Below, piece after piece: positions 8,522 to 18,719 of a stretch of 64,000 nt of DNA (positions within the stretch are counted from its first letter, which is position 1; each line of letters opens with the position of its first letter). Position numbers and translations under genes: made by a program. The notes beneath the pieces are model-generated. The model did not search any database. It worked only from the letters and a program-made list of their open reading frames with translations, and was not told the origin of the DNA. Source of the stretch: Roseobacter sp. (lineage in GTDB: Bacteria > Pseudomonadota > Alphaproteobacteria > Rhodobacterales > Rhodobacteraceae); assembly GCA_015665415.1 (NCBI GenBank), contig JADFAE010000002.1, positions 62,001-126,000 on the forward strand, written 5' to 3'.

Positions 8522-10204
8522 TCAGCTGTGTTCTTCGGCAGCAACGGCAACTAGCGCTCGACTATAGGCCTTCAAGGCGTCGACGTGAAAGAGCGCGCCG
8601 AGCAGGATTTCCTCATTGTCGCGCAGCTCCAGAATGGGCAAAAATGTCACATCCGATCGGTCAAAAATTGGCAAGGCGGCCTCAAGCGTTGTCCCGGCCG
8701 CCAGCCAAAGCCCCTGTTCGCGCAGTCTGTCGCACTCTTCGCGGGTCGGAGCGCGGGGACTGCCAAGCGGGCGCATCACCGCATCGGTCTTGAGCAAGGC
8801 AAGAAGATAGGCCTGAGGCCCAGCCGCACAGCGAATGTTTCGTTTCTCCAGTTGGGTCAGGAAAAAGGACCGGTCCACCAGTCGCGAGGCCAGCGCGGTG
8901 GAGATAGACACCGAAACCATGACCGCCAGGCCGATCTGCCAATCCCCCGTCAGCTCAAACACGATCAATGTGGTTGAGATCGGGGCCCCCAGCACCGCCG
9001 CCGCAACCGCCCCCATGCCCGCAAAGGCATAAAGCGTATGGGTGCCGGACACGTCGGGCAGAAAGGCAGTGGCGACCAGACCAAAGGCAAGACCGGTTAT
9101 CGCGCCGATCATCAGCGAAGGGGAAAAGACCCCGCCTCCCATGCGCCCCCCCATGGTGATCGCCACCGCGGCGGTTTTGACCACGACAAAGATCACCGCC
9201 TGCGACAGCAACAGGCCACCAGTGAGGGCCAATTCGGTGGTCTCATAACCTACGCCGATAATATGGGGATACCAAATCGCGATGACGCCCAGCATCAGCC
9301 CCGAGATGGCCGGACGCAGCCAACGAGGAATTCTCAGCTTTTGCTGCACAGTATTGCCAACCTCATCGGCAAAAAAGATCGACCGCATCAGCACCACGGC
9401 CACCAGACCGCAGATCACCCCAAGCATCAGAAACGCCGGCAGTTCGACATAGAACTGCAGTGCCCCCGGCGTGATCATCGAAAACTCGGTGACATCGCCA
9501 TAGGCCAAACGGTTGATCACCGTGCCCGCAACAGAAGCAATAACGATGGGGGCAAAGGCATGAACGGCAAAATGGCGCAACACCACCTCAAGCGCAAACA
9601 AGGCACCCGCAATCGGGGCGTTGAAACTGGCGGAGACCGCAGCCGCCACCGCGCACCCCAACAGGTCGCGTCCGGTAATCCCGTCCGCCCTGATCCTTTC
9701 ACTCACCCAGCTGGAAATGACACTGGCAAGATGCACCACCGGCCCTTCACGTCCGCTAGAACCGCCAGTAGAGAGTGTCAGAAAGGAGGCGAGCGCAGAG
9801 GCAAGCCCGGCTTTGACCTCCACCCGTCCCTCCTGCAACGCCGCGCCTTCGATCACATCTGCAACCGAACGCACCCGGCCATCCGGCGTGAACCGATCTA
9901 GGATAATGCCGACAATCAGCCCCCCGAGGGTGGCAATCGATACCAACCAGTACCACGGCAGATCCGCCGCAAAGCTGTGCAGATAATTGGCATCCTCCGC
10001 GCCATAGACCCAGGCCTGCAGATTGGAGATGCCAAGACGGAACAGCAATGCCGCAAAACCGGCGCCTATGCCAATCAGCAGGGCAATCAACCAGAATTGA
10101 AACTGACTGGGGCCCCGATGCAGCAGAACCCGCCAGAGATCGCGCGCCGCCGACAGCAGTTGGGCAATCTGGGCGGCAAGGGCAGAGCGTAGCGACTGGG
10201 GCAT
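8522..10204 (-). CDS. ClC-family chloride channel or Cl-/H+ antiporter
   Basis: This 560-residue inner-membrane protein has the ClC architecture of many hydrophobic helices. G-R-E-G-P carries the gating glutamate, and G-G-G-V-F-S-P carries the second selectivity motif. The last 120 residues are soluble and resemble a degenerate CBS pair that could sense nucleotides. The reading frame extends 11 codons further upstream, but the ATG at 10204 has AGGA at the right distance. Whether it is a channel or an exchanger cannot be settled here. Confidence 0.92.
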   Translation of the reverse strand: MPQSLRSALAAQIAQLLSAARDLWRVLLHRGPSQFQFWLIALLIGIGAGFAALLFRLGISNLQAWVYGAEDANYLHSFAADLPWYWLVSIATLGGLIVGIILDRFTPDGRVRSVADVIEGAALQEGRVEVKAGLASALASFLTLSTGGSSGREGPVVHLASVISSWVSERIRADGITGRDLLGCAVAAAVSASFNAPIAGALFALEVVLRHFAVHAFAPIVIASVAGTVINRLAYGDVTEFSMITPGALQFYVELPAFLMLGVICGLVAVVLMRSIFFADEVGNTVQQKLRIPRWLRPAISGLMLGVIAIWYPHIIGVGYETTELALTGGLLLSQAVIFVVVKTAAVAITMGGRMGGGVFSPSLMIGAITGLAFGLVATAFLPDVSGTHTLYAFAGMGAVAAAVLGAPISTTLIVFELTGDWQIGLAVMVSVSISTALASRLVDRSFFLTQLEKRNIRCAAGPQAYLLALLKTDAVMRPLGSPRAPTREECDRLREQGLWLAAGTTLEAALPIFDRSDVTFLPILELRDNEEILLGALFHVDALKAYSRALVAVAAEEHS

Positions 10205-10322
10205 TGTATTCCTGTTGGGTTTGCTATCTGGGTGCAATCAGCCAAAAAATAGCGAACAGAGCGTAAAGATCTGGTTGGAATCCCGGAACATTCCCCGATT
10301 TTCCCCGGATGGGTCTACGGCA

Positions 10323-11969
10323 TCAGCTGGCCAGAAGCGCACGCGCAGCGGCGCGGGCCTCTTGGGTGATGGTATCACCAGACACCATCCGGGCAATCTC
10401 ATCCACCCGTTCGCCTGCATCCAAAGGTACGACCTCCGACAGAGTGATACCATCGGCAACCCGTTTTTGCACCCGCCAATGGTGCCCGCCCTGTGCCGCC
10501 ACCTGCGGTGAGTGGGTCACAACCAAAACCTGGCCGGAGGTCGCCAGAGAGCGCAACCGCCGCCCCACCGCATCCGCAGTTGCCCCGCCGACACCGCGAT
10601 CGATTTCATCAAATATCAGTGTCTTGCTCTGATCACTGCCCCGCAGACAGACTTTCAAGGCCAGCAAAAACCGGCTGAGCTCGCCGCCAGAAGCAATCTT
10701 GTTCAGCGGGCCCGACGGCGCGCCGGGATTGGTCGCTACCGTAAAGGCCACCGCATCCTGGCCCTCTGGCCCTGGCTCGGCCGTCTCCAGCAGGGTTTCA
10801 AACACTGCGCGCTCCATCTTGAGCGGCGCAAGTTCGGTCATGACCGCCTGATCCAGGGTTGCGGCCTTGTTGCGACGGGCCGTGCTCAGCTGATCTGCCG
10901 CCGCTTGATAATCCTGTTCCGCCTGTCGCAATGCGGCTTCCTGATCCGCCAGATCAGCGTCGCCTGCATCCAGAGCCGCCAATTTGCCGCGCAAGACATC
11001 TGCATGGGCCGCCAACTCGTCCGGAGACACGCTATATTTGCGCGCCAAGGCCCGGATCTCAAACAGACGCGCCTCGCAGTCTTCCAGCTCACTTGGGTTA
11101 AACTCCAACCCCTCCAGGATCCGGGACACCCCGTCCTGAGCATCCCCCAGCTCGATCATCGCCCGGCTCAGCGCGCTCAGCGAGGATGTCAGGCCAATCT
11201 CATCGCCCCCCTCGACCCCTTCGAGCCAACGTTGTGCCTCGCCCAGAGACGCCTCTGCCCCCTCGCTCAGCAGCGCATACGCCCGGGCGATATCGCCGCG
11301 GATACGTTCGGCCTGTTGCATCTGGCGGCGGCGCACGTCCAGCGCCTCGTCTTCGCCGGGCTCAGGGTTCAGCTTGTCCAGCTCTGCCACCGCATGGCGC
11401 AGGAATTCCTCTTCGGCCCGTACCGCCTCCAGGGCGTCGCGGGTGGCCTGAACGGTTTTGCGCGCCTTGGCCAATCCACTCCAGGCGGCCCGGGTTGCGG
11501 CCAGCTGCTGCCCCACTCCGGCAAAGGCATCCAGCAGGCTGCGATGTCCACGCGGGTTGAGCAATCCACGATCATCATGTTGCCCGTGCAGCTCGACCAG
11601 GGTTTCCGACAGACGCCGCAGCACCTCACCCGAACAGCGCCGGTCATTGACCCAAGCTGTCTTGCGACCATCTGCGGTGTTGATACGGCGCAGCACCAGC
11701 TCTTCCCCACCCGGCAGCCCGGCCTCCTCCAGGATGGCATGGGCCGGGTGATTGGCCTCGAGATCAAATTCGGCGATCACCTCACCCTGCGCAGCCCCCT
11801 GGCGTACCAGCTCTGCGCGGCCGCGCCAGCCGAGAACAAAGCCCAGAGAATCCAATAAGATGGACTTACCCGCCCCGGTCTCACCGGTGAGCACATTGAG
11901 CCCCGGTTGAAACGCCAGTTCCAGGTGGTCAATGATCAAGAGATCCCGAATATCAAGTGCGCGCAGCAT
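10323..11969 (-). CDS. recN: DNA repair protein RecN
   Basis: This 548-residue SMC-like ATPase acts in recombinational repair of double-strand breaks. Walker A is near the start (G-E-T-G-A-G-K-S-I). Two coiled-coil stretches occupy roughly residues 150-370. The ABC signature (S-G-G-E-L-S-R) and Walker B (L-I-F-D-E-I-D) lie in the C-terminal third. It follows bamD in the same direction with a 36-base gap, so the two are probably co-transcribed, an order often seen in alphaproteobacteria. Confidence 0.96.
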   Translation of the reverse strand: MLRALDIRDLLIIDHLELAFQPGLNVLTGETGAGKSILLDSLGFVLGWRGRAELVRQGAAQGEVIAEFDLEANHPAHAILEEAGLPGGEELVLRRINTADGRKTAWVNDRRCSGEVLRRLSETLVELHGQHDDRGLLNPRGHRSLLDAFAGVGQQLAATRAAWSGLAKARKTVQATRDALEAVRAEEEFLRHAVAELDKLNPEPGEDEALDVRRRQMQQAERIRGDIARAYALLSEGAEASLGEAQRWLEGVEGGDEIGLTSSLSALSRAMIELGDAQDGVSRILEGLEFNPSELEDCEARLFEIRALARKYSVSPDELAAHADVLRGKLAALDAGDADLADQEAALRQAEQDYQAAADQLSTARRNKAATLDQAVMTELAPLKMERAVFETLLETAEPGPEGQDAVAFTVATNPGAPSGPLNKIASGGELSRFLLALKVCLRGSDQSKTLIFDEIDRGVGGATADAVGRRLRSLATSGQVLVVTHSPQVAAQGGHHWRVQKRVADGITLSEVVPLDAGERVDEIARMVSGDTITQEARAAARALLAS

Positions 11970-12005
11970 GGCCGGTTGTGTTGCCCCGTTCCGTCGCCAG
12001 GCCGG

Positions 12006-12854
12006 TTACAGCCAGCGCCCTTTGATCGATTGACGATAGATCTGGCTGAGCCAGTTGTTGCCACGATCCTTGAGCTTGAGCCCCTGTGAGGTCAGCAACT
12101 TGTAACTGTCTTCATACCAGTCGGTCGATTGATAGTTATGGCCTAGAATGGCACCCGCAGTCTGCGCCTCTTCCACCAGCCCCAGCGAAAGATAGGCCTC
12201 GACCAGGCGATGCAGCGCCTCCGCCGTGTGGCTGGTGGTCTGGAAATCCTCGACCACCACCCGGAAACGGTTGATCGCTGAGGGATAATGCTGGCGGCGA
12301 AGGTAGTAGCGGCCAATTTCCATTTCCTTGCCGGCCAGATGGTCGAAGGCGAGGTCGAATTTCAGAATTGCCGAGGTGGCATATTCACTGTCGGGATAGA
12401 CTTCGATCACGGTGCGCAGCGATTGCAGCGCCTGGAAGGTCAGGCCCTGGTCGCGCCCCACTTCGTCGATCTGGTCATAATAGCTGAGCGCCAGCAGATA
12501 CTGGGCATAGGCGGCATCTTCGTCGGTGGGGTAAAAGTCGATATAGCGCTGCGCCGCACCACGGCTGCCCTCATAGTCCTTGGCCTGGTGATTGGCAAAG
12601 GCCTGCATGATCAGCGCCTGCTTGGCATATTCCGAATAAGGATAGAGCCGTTCGATCTCAGAGAAATAGAAGGCGGCATCCTTGGTCCGGCTGCGCGCCA
12701 ATTCATACTCACCACGTTCAAAAATCTGCTGTGGTGTATAGCTTTCCAGAGGAACGGTCTGTTCAGCGGCCCCACCATCTCCACCACATCCGGAGAGTGT
12801 TGCCATCAAAAGAGCCGCACCGATAAATTTGGCCCCTGCCTTGATGCCGATCAT
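12006..12854 (-). CDS. bamD: Outer membrane assembly lipoprotein BamD
   Basis: The 282-residue protein starts with a lipoprotein signal peptide whose lipobox L-S-G-C has the acylated Cys near residue 23. TPR helices follow (Q-I-F-E-R-G-E-Y, then Y-P-Y-S-E-Y-A, then Y-P-D-S-E-Y-A). It is the outer-membrane lipoprotein that partners BamA in beta-barrel insertion. Its promoter should lie in the gap to lpxC, since a terminator stands after lpxC. Confidence 0.95.
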   Translation of the reverse strand: MIGIKAGAKFIGAALLMATLSGCGGDGGAAEQTVPLESYTPQQIFERGEYELARSRTKDAAFYFSEIERLYPYSEYAKQALIMQAFANHQAKDYEGSRGAAQRYIDFYPTDEDAAYAQYLLALSYYDQIDEVGRDQGLTFQALQSLRTVIEVYPDSEYATSAILKFDLAFDHLAGKEMEIGRYYLRRQHYPSAINRFRVVVEDFQTTSHTAEALHRLVEAYLSLGLVEEAQTAGAILGHNYQSTDWYEDSYKLLTSQGLKLKDRGNNWLSQIYRQSIKGRWL

Positions 12855-13057
12855 ATTGCCTAAACCTCACCGTCATTGACTGTCGGGTGTCCTGCGCCCC
12901 GGGTTCCGCCCCGTTTAGCACATTCATCCGGCATGCAAAACGCCTTTCACCCACTTACTCCCCACTTGGCAGAGATTGTGAAGCTTGGTCAAGTCTGACA
13001 ACCCGCCCAAGGCACAACACAGGCGCAGCACAGGCGAGGCTCTGCCGGTAAAATTGC

Positions 13058-13080
13058 AAAAAGCCCCGTCGAAACGGGGC
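13058..13080 (-). terminator. Rho-independent terminator of lpxC
   Basis: Read on the minus strand, GCCCCGT/ACGGGGC (7 bp) closes on a four-base loop and is followed by five T residues. It separates lpxC from bamD. The rest of the 12855-13249 gap shows no gene. Confidence 0.85.
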
Positions 13081-13249
13081 CATAGCAACTGACATCACGC
13101 CGCACAGAACCGCCCGGCCCACCTGTCCCTAGCCGTAGAAATCGCATTTCAGCACGCTGGGAAGGCAAGTATTCAAAGAAGGCAAAACGAAAGGCCTGCA
13201 TCCGGGCCAATGTTAAAGCCAGCATCTAAGCCAGAGAAAAAGTCTGTGC

Positions 13250-14185
13250 TTAAGCGACGCGACGCGTTGGGCTGGGAATTTCTGACAGAACCAGACCCTG
13301 GCCCGGCAGACGTGCCGCCATGGCGACATCGCAATCGACACGGCGCGCAGCACCAGGTGTCGCAAAGAGTTCGCGCAGCAGGGTGTTGGTCAGGGCATGG
13401 CCGGCGCGATCACCAACATAGTGCCCCAGCAATGGGCCACCCGCCAGCGCCAGATCTCCAAGCGCATCCAGCATCTTGTGGCGCACCGGCTCATCCGAGT
13501 GACGCAGCCCTTCGCCGCTTTCGATTTCGCTGCCATCAAAGACAATCGCATTCTCGCCGGGGACCCCGCCCAGCGCCAACCCGCTAGCCTGCATCGCTTC
13601 GACGTCGGCGCGGCGGCAGAAGGTACGGCTGTCGCACAGCTCCCGCACAAAGGCCCCGTTGCGCAGATCCAGAACCCGGCTTTGACGCCCGATGGCCTGC
13701 TCTTCAAAGTCGATGTGGAATTCAATCATCAGGCGATCACAGGGCAGCAGTGTCGCCGTGGCACCGTCCTTGGTCACGGTGACCGGTTTCAGCACCTCAA
13801 TCGCCGAGACCGCAGCGCCCAGGCGCTGGATGCCCCGCGCCATGATCCCGCGCACAAACTGCGCCGAGGAGCCATCAAGGATCGGAACTTCAGGACCGTC
13901 GATCTCGATCAAGGCGTTGTGAATGCCACATCCGGCCAGCGCCGCCATCACATGTTCAACCGTAGAGACCGTCACCCCAGCGGCATTGAACAACCGGGTG
14001 CACAGGGCAGTGCGTTCGACATGGTCCCAAAGCGCAGGAACTAGAGTGTTGCCCAAAGCGATATCAGTGCGTTTGAATTTGATGCCAAAATTGGCGGGTG
14101 CCGGGTTGAGAACCAGGCGGGCCGGTTTGCCGGTATGCAGGCCGACCCCTTCAAATGTCACCGATGCTTTAAGCGTATTTTGCAC
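13250..14185 (-). CDS. lpxC: UDP-3-O-acyl-N-acetylglucosamine deacetylase LpxC
   Basis: This 311-residue zinc deacetylase performs the committed step of lipid A synthesis. Zinc ligands are expected at the His of T-V-E-H-V-M-A-A-L and at the His and Asp of R-H-K-M-L-D-A-L-G-D, both present. An open frame extends 43 codons upstream, but the GTG at 14185 has AGGAG six bases away and gives the normal start (Q-N-T-L-K-A-S-V-T-F). It lies just downstream of ftsZ, as is common in proteobacteria, but behind a terminator. Confidence 0.95.
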   Translation of the reverse strand: MQNTLKASVTFEGVGLHTGKPARLVLNPAPANFGIKFKRTDIALGNTLVPALWDHVERTALCTRLFNAAGVTVSTVEHVMAALAGCGIHNALIEIDGPEVPILDGSSAQFVRGIMARGIQRLGAAVSAIEVLKPVTVTKDGATATLLPCDRLMIEFHIDFEEQAIGRQSRVLDLRNGAFVRELCDSRTFCRRADVEAMQASGLALGGVPGENAIVFDGSEIESGEGLRHSDEPVRHKMLDALGDLALAGGPLLGHYVGDRAGHALTNTLLRELFATPGAARRVDCDVAMAARLPGQGLVLSEIPSPTRRVA

Positions 14186-14348
14186 CTTGTGCTCCTGATC
14201 ACCATGTCCGACGTCATGCGCCGTGTTGGGAAGACAGGTAAGGATTTCACAAAAAAGCCTCAACTCAATCTTTGTAACGGAATGAAACATCCGTGAAACA
14301 GACCGGCAAAACACTGCTCAGCCAACAGCAACGCCTTGTTTTAAAACG

Positions 14349-14372
14349 AAAAAAGGCCGCCCATGGGCGACC
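14349..14372 (-). terminator. Rho-independent terminator of ftsZ
   Basis: On the minus strand an 8-bp stem (one G-T pair) with a two-base AT loop is followed by six T residues, 24 bases after the ftsZ stop. lpxC therefore probably has its own promoter in 14186-14348. Confidence 0.88.
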
Positions 14373-14395
14373 TCTTAATCTTTATTAGTGAGAGG

Positions 14396-16114
14396 TTAAT
14401 TGGCCTGACGGCGCAGGAAAGCGGGAATTTCGATACGATCCTGCTCTGCGTCGGGCTGTTGTTGCTGCACTGGCTGCACCTGTGGCGCGGCTGCCTGCTG
14501 CTGAACGGGGGGCTGCTGACGCACTGGCTGCGGCTTTGCGCCCTGCCCTTCGGCAGCACTGCCGGTCATCCGGTGGATCAAGGAATTCAGACCAAAGCGG
14601 CGCTGTTCCGACTGTGGCTCAGCCTGGGTGTCCGCAGCAACAGGACGCTGCTGCATCGCGGGCTGTTGTACAGGTTGCTGCTGTGGCGCATGCTGCTGCA
14701 CGGCGGCGGGCTGCTGACCCTGGGCCCGTGCGGCAGCGGCCTGAAGACGCACGATTGCATCCGCCGATGGGGTGCCAGGCGCTGGCGCCTTGGGGGCAAC
14801 AAACGACGCCTCGGGCTGGGCATCAGCGACTTCCACCTGCGGCTGGAAGGCCGGAACTTCGGGCTGATAGGCCGGGCGTGGCAGACCATCGCTTCCGATG
14901 TCTTCGATCTCTTCAAAGATATCTTCGGCCTGCTCCTGCGCCGCGGTCTGCTGCACATCAAGCCCCTCAAAGAGCGTGGGTTCGGCCTGCGCCTGCGGTG
15001 CCGCAGCAGCGGCAGGTGCTACAGCCTGTGGTTGCTCAACAGGGGTGTTCAGCTCCAATGGGGCCGGACGCGCATCTTCGACGCTGACCGATTTCTTCAG
15101 CGGCGCCGACATCGGGCGGCGTGGCACTGGAATATCGGTCATCACTTCGGTGGCATCGATGCCGGTGGCAACCACGGAGACCCGCATCTTGCCTTCCATA
15201 TCGGTGTCCAGGGTGGAACCTACGATGATATTCGCCTCTGGATCCACCTCTTCGCGGATGCGGTTGGCGGCTTCGTCCAGCTCAAACAATGTCAGATCAT
15301 GTGCGCCGGTGATGTTGATGAGAACACCCTTGGCACCGCGCAGGCTGATTTCGTCGAGCAGCGGGTTGGCGATGGCTTTTTCGGCGGCCTGAACCGCGCG
15401 ATCTTCGCCCTCGGCTTCGCCGGTGCCCATCATCGCCTTGCCCATCTCGTCCATCACGGCGCGCACATCGGCAAAGTCGAGGTTGATGAGACCAGGACGG
15501 ACCATCAGATCGGTCACACCTTTGACGCCCTGATACAGCACGTCATCCGCCATCGAGAAGGCCTCGGTGAAGGTGGTTTTTTCATTGGCCAGGCGGAACA
15601 GGTTCTGGTTTGGAATGATGATCAGCGTATCCACGACCTTTTGCAGGGCTTCGACACCCTCCTCGGCCTGTTTCATCCGCTTGTTGCCCTCAAACTGGAA
15701 CGGCTTGGTGACAACACCAACGGTCAGCACACCCAGTTCACGTGCGGCCTGAGCAATGATCGGGGCTGCACCGGTGCCGGTGCCGCCGCCCATGCCGGCA
15801 GTGATAAAGCACATATGCGCGCCCGCCAGGTGATCAACGATCTGTTCGATGCTTTCTTCAGCTGAGGCTGAGCCCACCGAGGGGCGCGCACCAGCGCCAA
15901 GACCTTCGGTGACTTTCACACCCAGTTGGATACGGCTGGTTGCCGCGTTTTGCTGCAGGGCCTGAGCATCGGTATTGGCAACGACAAAATCGACGCCTTC
16001 CAGCTCTTTGGCGATCATATTGTTGACCGCATTGCCACCTGCGCCACCGACACCAAATACGGTGATCTTGGGGGCCAGTTCTTCCTGCCCGGGCATCGAA
16101 AGGTTCAATGTCAT
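14396..16114 (-). CDS. ftsZ: Cell division GTPase FtsZ
   Basis: This 572-residue tubulin homologue builds the Z ring. The tubulin signature [10 protein letters not shown] is present in the conserved domain (about residues 10-330). A Gln- and Pro-rich linker of about 200 residues follows, as in other alphaproteobacteria and much longer than the E. coli linker. The C-terminal peptide [11 protein letters not shown] that binds FtsA is intact. It has a 378-base leader separating it from ftsA, implying its own promoter. Confidence 0.97.
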   Translation of the reverse strand: MTLNLSMPGQEELAPKITVFGVGGAGGNAVNNMIAKELEGVDFVVANTDAQALQQNAATSRIQLGVKVTEGLGAGARPSVGSASAEESIEQIVDHLAGAHMCFITAGMGGGTGTGAAPIIAQAARELGVLTVGVVTKPFQFEGNKRMKQAEEGVEALQKVVDTLIIIPNQNLFRLANEKTTFTEAFSMADDVLYQGVKGVTDLMVRPGLINLDFADVRAVMDEMGKAMMGTGEAEGEDRAVQAAEKAIANPLLDEISLRGAKGVLINITGAHDLTLFELDEAANRIREEVDPEANIIVGSTLDTDMEGKMRVSVVATGIDATEVMTDIPVPRRPMSAPLKKSVSVEDARPAPLELNTPVEQPQAVAPAAAAAPQAQAEPTLFEGLDVQQTAAQEQAEDIFEEIEDIGSDGLPRPAYQPEVPAFQPQVEVADAQPEASFVAPKAPAPGTPSADAIVRLQAAAARAQGQQPAAVQQHAPQQQPVQQPAMQQRPVAADTQAEPQSEQRRFGLNSLIHRMTGSAAEGQGAKPQPVRQQPPVQQQAAAPQVQPVQQQQPDAEQDRIEIPAFLRRQAN

Positions 16115-16137
16115 GCTCTTCCCGCCTGTTTTCTCTC

Positions 16138-16155
16138 AGCCCTCCCGCAAGGGCT
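16138..16155 (-). promoter_or_regulatory. Hairpin in the ftsZ 5' leader
   Basis: AGCCCT and AGGGCT form a perfect 6-bp stem with a six-base loop, 23 bases upstream of the ftsZ ATG and just before the GGCGGGAAG ribosome site. It may affect translation initiation. Confidence 0.4.
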
Positions 16156-16389
16156 TTTCCTGTGTATTCCGCTCAATCCTACCGTGGTGGCGGAGTCTCG
16201 TCATCCTAAAAAGCGAAATGTGCCACAAAATATGGCCCGAACTTGACGGATAACCCGCAAAATTTCGCCTATTCCAGCAGATCTGGTAGAGTACCCGCAA
16301 CCACAACACAACAGGGATCTTGCTCTGGCAAGTTATGCCAAAGATCACACCGCTTTTTCCTATGGCTGACCACTGCTCGGCCTGCTGGT

Positions 16390-16476
16390 GTCACTTTTTG
16401 TGACTATTAAAACTTCATTACCCGGTTTTCACCGGTCTGTCACCCAGCCTGAGGTCGGTTTTCTCCACAGGCTGGG
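16390..16476 (-). repeat. Three inverted repeats between ftsA and ftsZ
   Basis: From the ftsA stop onwards on the minus strand there is a 9-bp inverted repeat (16443-16451/16468-16476), a 5-bp stem with a GAAA loop (16422-16435), and the palindrome GTCAC-N5-GTGAC (16390-16404). None ends in a clear T run, so they may act as a weak terminator, a processing site or operators for ftsZ. Confidence 0.5.
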
Positions 16477-16492
16477 GATATTTTCCCAATTG

Positions 16493-17827
16493 TTACCAAT
16501 TGTCCCGAAACCAGCGCACGGCGCGGCTGAGGGAGCGTGCCGGGTAGCGATCCACCGGGGTCTCGAAATCCCACCATTCATCCTGCGGATGGGCGGCAAA
16601 GAGGCTCAGGCCAACAGCCGCTGAAAAGCCGGGACCGGTGGCCGATTGCGGCAGCCCATGCACTCGCAGCGGACGCCCCAGGCGCACCTGCTGGCCCAAG
16701 ATGCGTGTCGCCAAACCGTCCAGCCCCAGGATCTGGCTAGAGCCGCCGGTGAGAACGATCTGCTGGCTTGGAAGGTATTCGAATCCGGCGGCATCAAGCC
16801 GCGTGCGCACCTCTTCGAGGATTTCCTCGACCCGGGGCCGCATGATGCCGATCAGTTCCGCCCGGCTGACGGTGCGCCGGTCGTGCTCCCAGTCGCCGGT
16901 GTCCCCGCCGATATCGATCATATCGCGATCATCGGCACCGGTGGCATGCACCCCGCCGCAGAACGTCTTGATGCGTTCGGCATTGGCCATCGGCACGCCC
17001 AGCCCCATCGAGATATCGCTGGTGATATGGTCGCCGCCCATGCGCACGGCATCCGCATAGATCATATGTTTCTTCATGAAGACCGAAATCGAGGTCGATC
17101 CGCCCCCCATGTCGATACAGGCCGCACCCAATTCCTGTTCGTCTTCGACCAAAGCCGAATAGCCCGAGGCATAGGCCGAGGAGGCAATCCCCGCCAGTTC
17201 AAGATCGCAGCGTTGGATGCAGCGCACCAGGTTCTGCACGGTGCCGGTATCCACCGTCAGCATATGCATGTCCACCGCCAGGGTCTGCCCCAGCTGGCCG
17301 CGCGGATCTTCGAGCCCGGACCGGTTATCAAGAGCGAAGTTCACCGGCTGCGCATGCAGCACCTCGCGCTCTGCCCCGTATTCCGGCACTTCGCAAGCGG
17401 CCAGAACCTGGGCGATCTCGGTTTCCGAGACCTCCTGCCCCTCCAGCTCCAGCTGCGCATCCAGCCCATAGGAGCGCGGATTGGCCCCCGAGAAACTGGC
17501 GATCACATGATCCACCCGCACTCCGGCCATCTTTTGCGCGGCCTGCACCGCAGTCCGGATCGCCCGCTCGGTCTCCTGCATCGCGGTAATTTCGCCGAAT
17601 TGCACCCCGCGCGAACGGGTTGTTGCCGCACCAATGACCCGAAACCCCGACTGCCCCGCCAGGGACCCGATGGAATTGTCCTCGCTCAGCCGCCCACTGC
17701 CATCAAAGCGCAGGACCAGGCAGGCAATCTTGGAGCTGCCAATATCGAGGATGGCTACAACACCGCGCTGCATCGCCTGACGCCGCATCTGCCGCATCGC
17801 GCGCTGGGACTGATAAAGATCCGTCAT
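16493..17827 (-). CDS. ftsA: Cell division protein FtsA
   Basis: This 444-residue actin-like ATPase tethers FtsZ to the membrane. Actin-fold motifs are visible: D-I-G-S-S-K near residue 30, D-M-G-G-G-S-T-S-I in the middle, and L-T-G-G-S-S near the end. The C-terminal A-V-R-W-F-R-D-N-W looks like the membrane-targeting amphipathic helix. I take the ATG at 17827, one base after the ftsQ stop, rather than the GTG four codons earlier. Confidence 0.95.
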   Translation of the reverse strand: MTDLYQSQRAMRQMRRQAMQRGVVAILDIGSSKIACLVLRFDGSGRLSEDNSIGSLAGQSGFRVIGAATTRSRGVQFGEITAMQETERAIRTAVQAAQKMAGVRVDHVIASFSGANPRSYGLDAQLELEGQEVSETEIAQVLAACEVPEYGAEREVLHAQPVNFALDNRSGLEDPRGQLGQTLAVDMHMLTVDTGTVQNLVRCIQRCDLELAGIASSAYASGYSALVEDEQELGAACIDMGGGSTSISVFMKKHMIYADAVRMGGDHITSDISMGLGVPMANAERIKTFCGGVHATGADDRDMIDIGGDTGDWEHDRRTVSRAELIGIMRPRVEEILEEVRTRLDAAGFEYLPSQQIVLTGGSSQILGLDGLATRILGQQVRLGRPLRVHGLPQSATGPGFSAAVGLSLFAAHPQDEWWDFETPVDRYPARSLSRAVRWFRDNW

Positions 17828-17828
17828 C

Positions 17829-18719
17829 TTACAACCCACCCTCGTTCAATTCTCTGATGCGCCACCAGTTTTCCACTGCATTCTCCGTCATTCGGACCGT
17901 CGGACGGGCCGCAATCCGCATATCCACCACCGCGACATCGCGCTCCAGCAGATCCTGTACTTCACTCACCACGATGACCCGCTCCAAGGCGTTGATCGGC
18001 TTGATTTCGGGCAGCATGATGCGCTGACCACGATCCAGAACTAGATCCCAACGGCGGGTGCCAACGCGCACCAAACCCCGCAAGCGCCCGCCAAGAGGCC
18101 GGGCGGTCGAGATCAATTGCAAGGCTTCTTCCGCTTTCAGATCCGCAGCCTCGCCAGCGATCAAGGGCAGATCGGGGTGCATTCCACGCTGGCCCAGCTC
18201 CGCCACATGCGCGCCAGTTTCATCCAGCAGTGCCAGGCCCTGACGGCTGCGCCAGATTAGCGCCGGTTGGCGCTCCTGGATGTCGATTTGCAAAATGCCA
18301 CCGGGGCGAATGCGCACATTGGCCGATTTCACCGGGTCCAGCGCTTCGATCCGGGTGCGGATCGCCGCCAGATCGAGGTCAAAGGAACTCATTGGGAAAT
18401 CCAGCGGCATCACTTCGCGCACATCCTGCGACACCCCAGAGCCCGCCCCATCGATGGCCATGACATTGACCATGAATTCGGGGCGCTCCTCGATCGAAGC
18501 CCGCACCGATGCAACACTGTCCAGCAACATCTCACGCCGTTCGGCATCGGCCAGAAAAGCCCCACCGGCCGCAAGGGCAAGGCAAAGCGGCATGCCGAAT
18601 TTCAGGCCAAAGCGAATGCCCGGCGTCAACATCCAGCGCTGCAGCCGGTATTTCAGTCGCGAGGGGGCCGGGTCGGCCTGGTTGCCCTTGCCGACAAACC
18701 TATCTCTCAACGCCCGCAT
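17829..18719 (-). CDS. ftsQ: Cell division protein FtsQ
   Basis: This 296-residue bitopic divisome protein has a basic cytoplasmic tail of about 50 residues, one transmembrane helix (L-C-L-A-L-A-A-G-G-A-F-L), a POTRA domain (about residues 90-160) and the periplasmic beta domain. The ATG at 18719 follows AAAGGA and overlaps the end of ddl by 13 bases, which suggests translational coupling. Confidence 0.93.
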   Translation of the reverse strand: MRALRDRFVGKGNQADPAPSRLKYRLQRWMLTPGIRFGLKFGMPLCLALAAGGAFLADAERREMLLDSVASVRASIEERPEFMVNVMAIDGAGSGVSQDVREVMPLDFPMSSFDLDLAAIRTRIEALDPVKSANVRIRPGGILQIDIQERQPALIWRSRQGLALLDETGAHVAELGQRGMHPDLPLIAGEAADLKAEEALQLISTARPLGGRLRGLVRVGTRRWDLVLDRGQRIMLPEIKPINALERVIVVSEVQDLLERDVAVVDMRIAARPTVRMTENAVENWWRIRELNEGGL

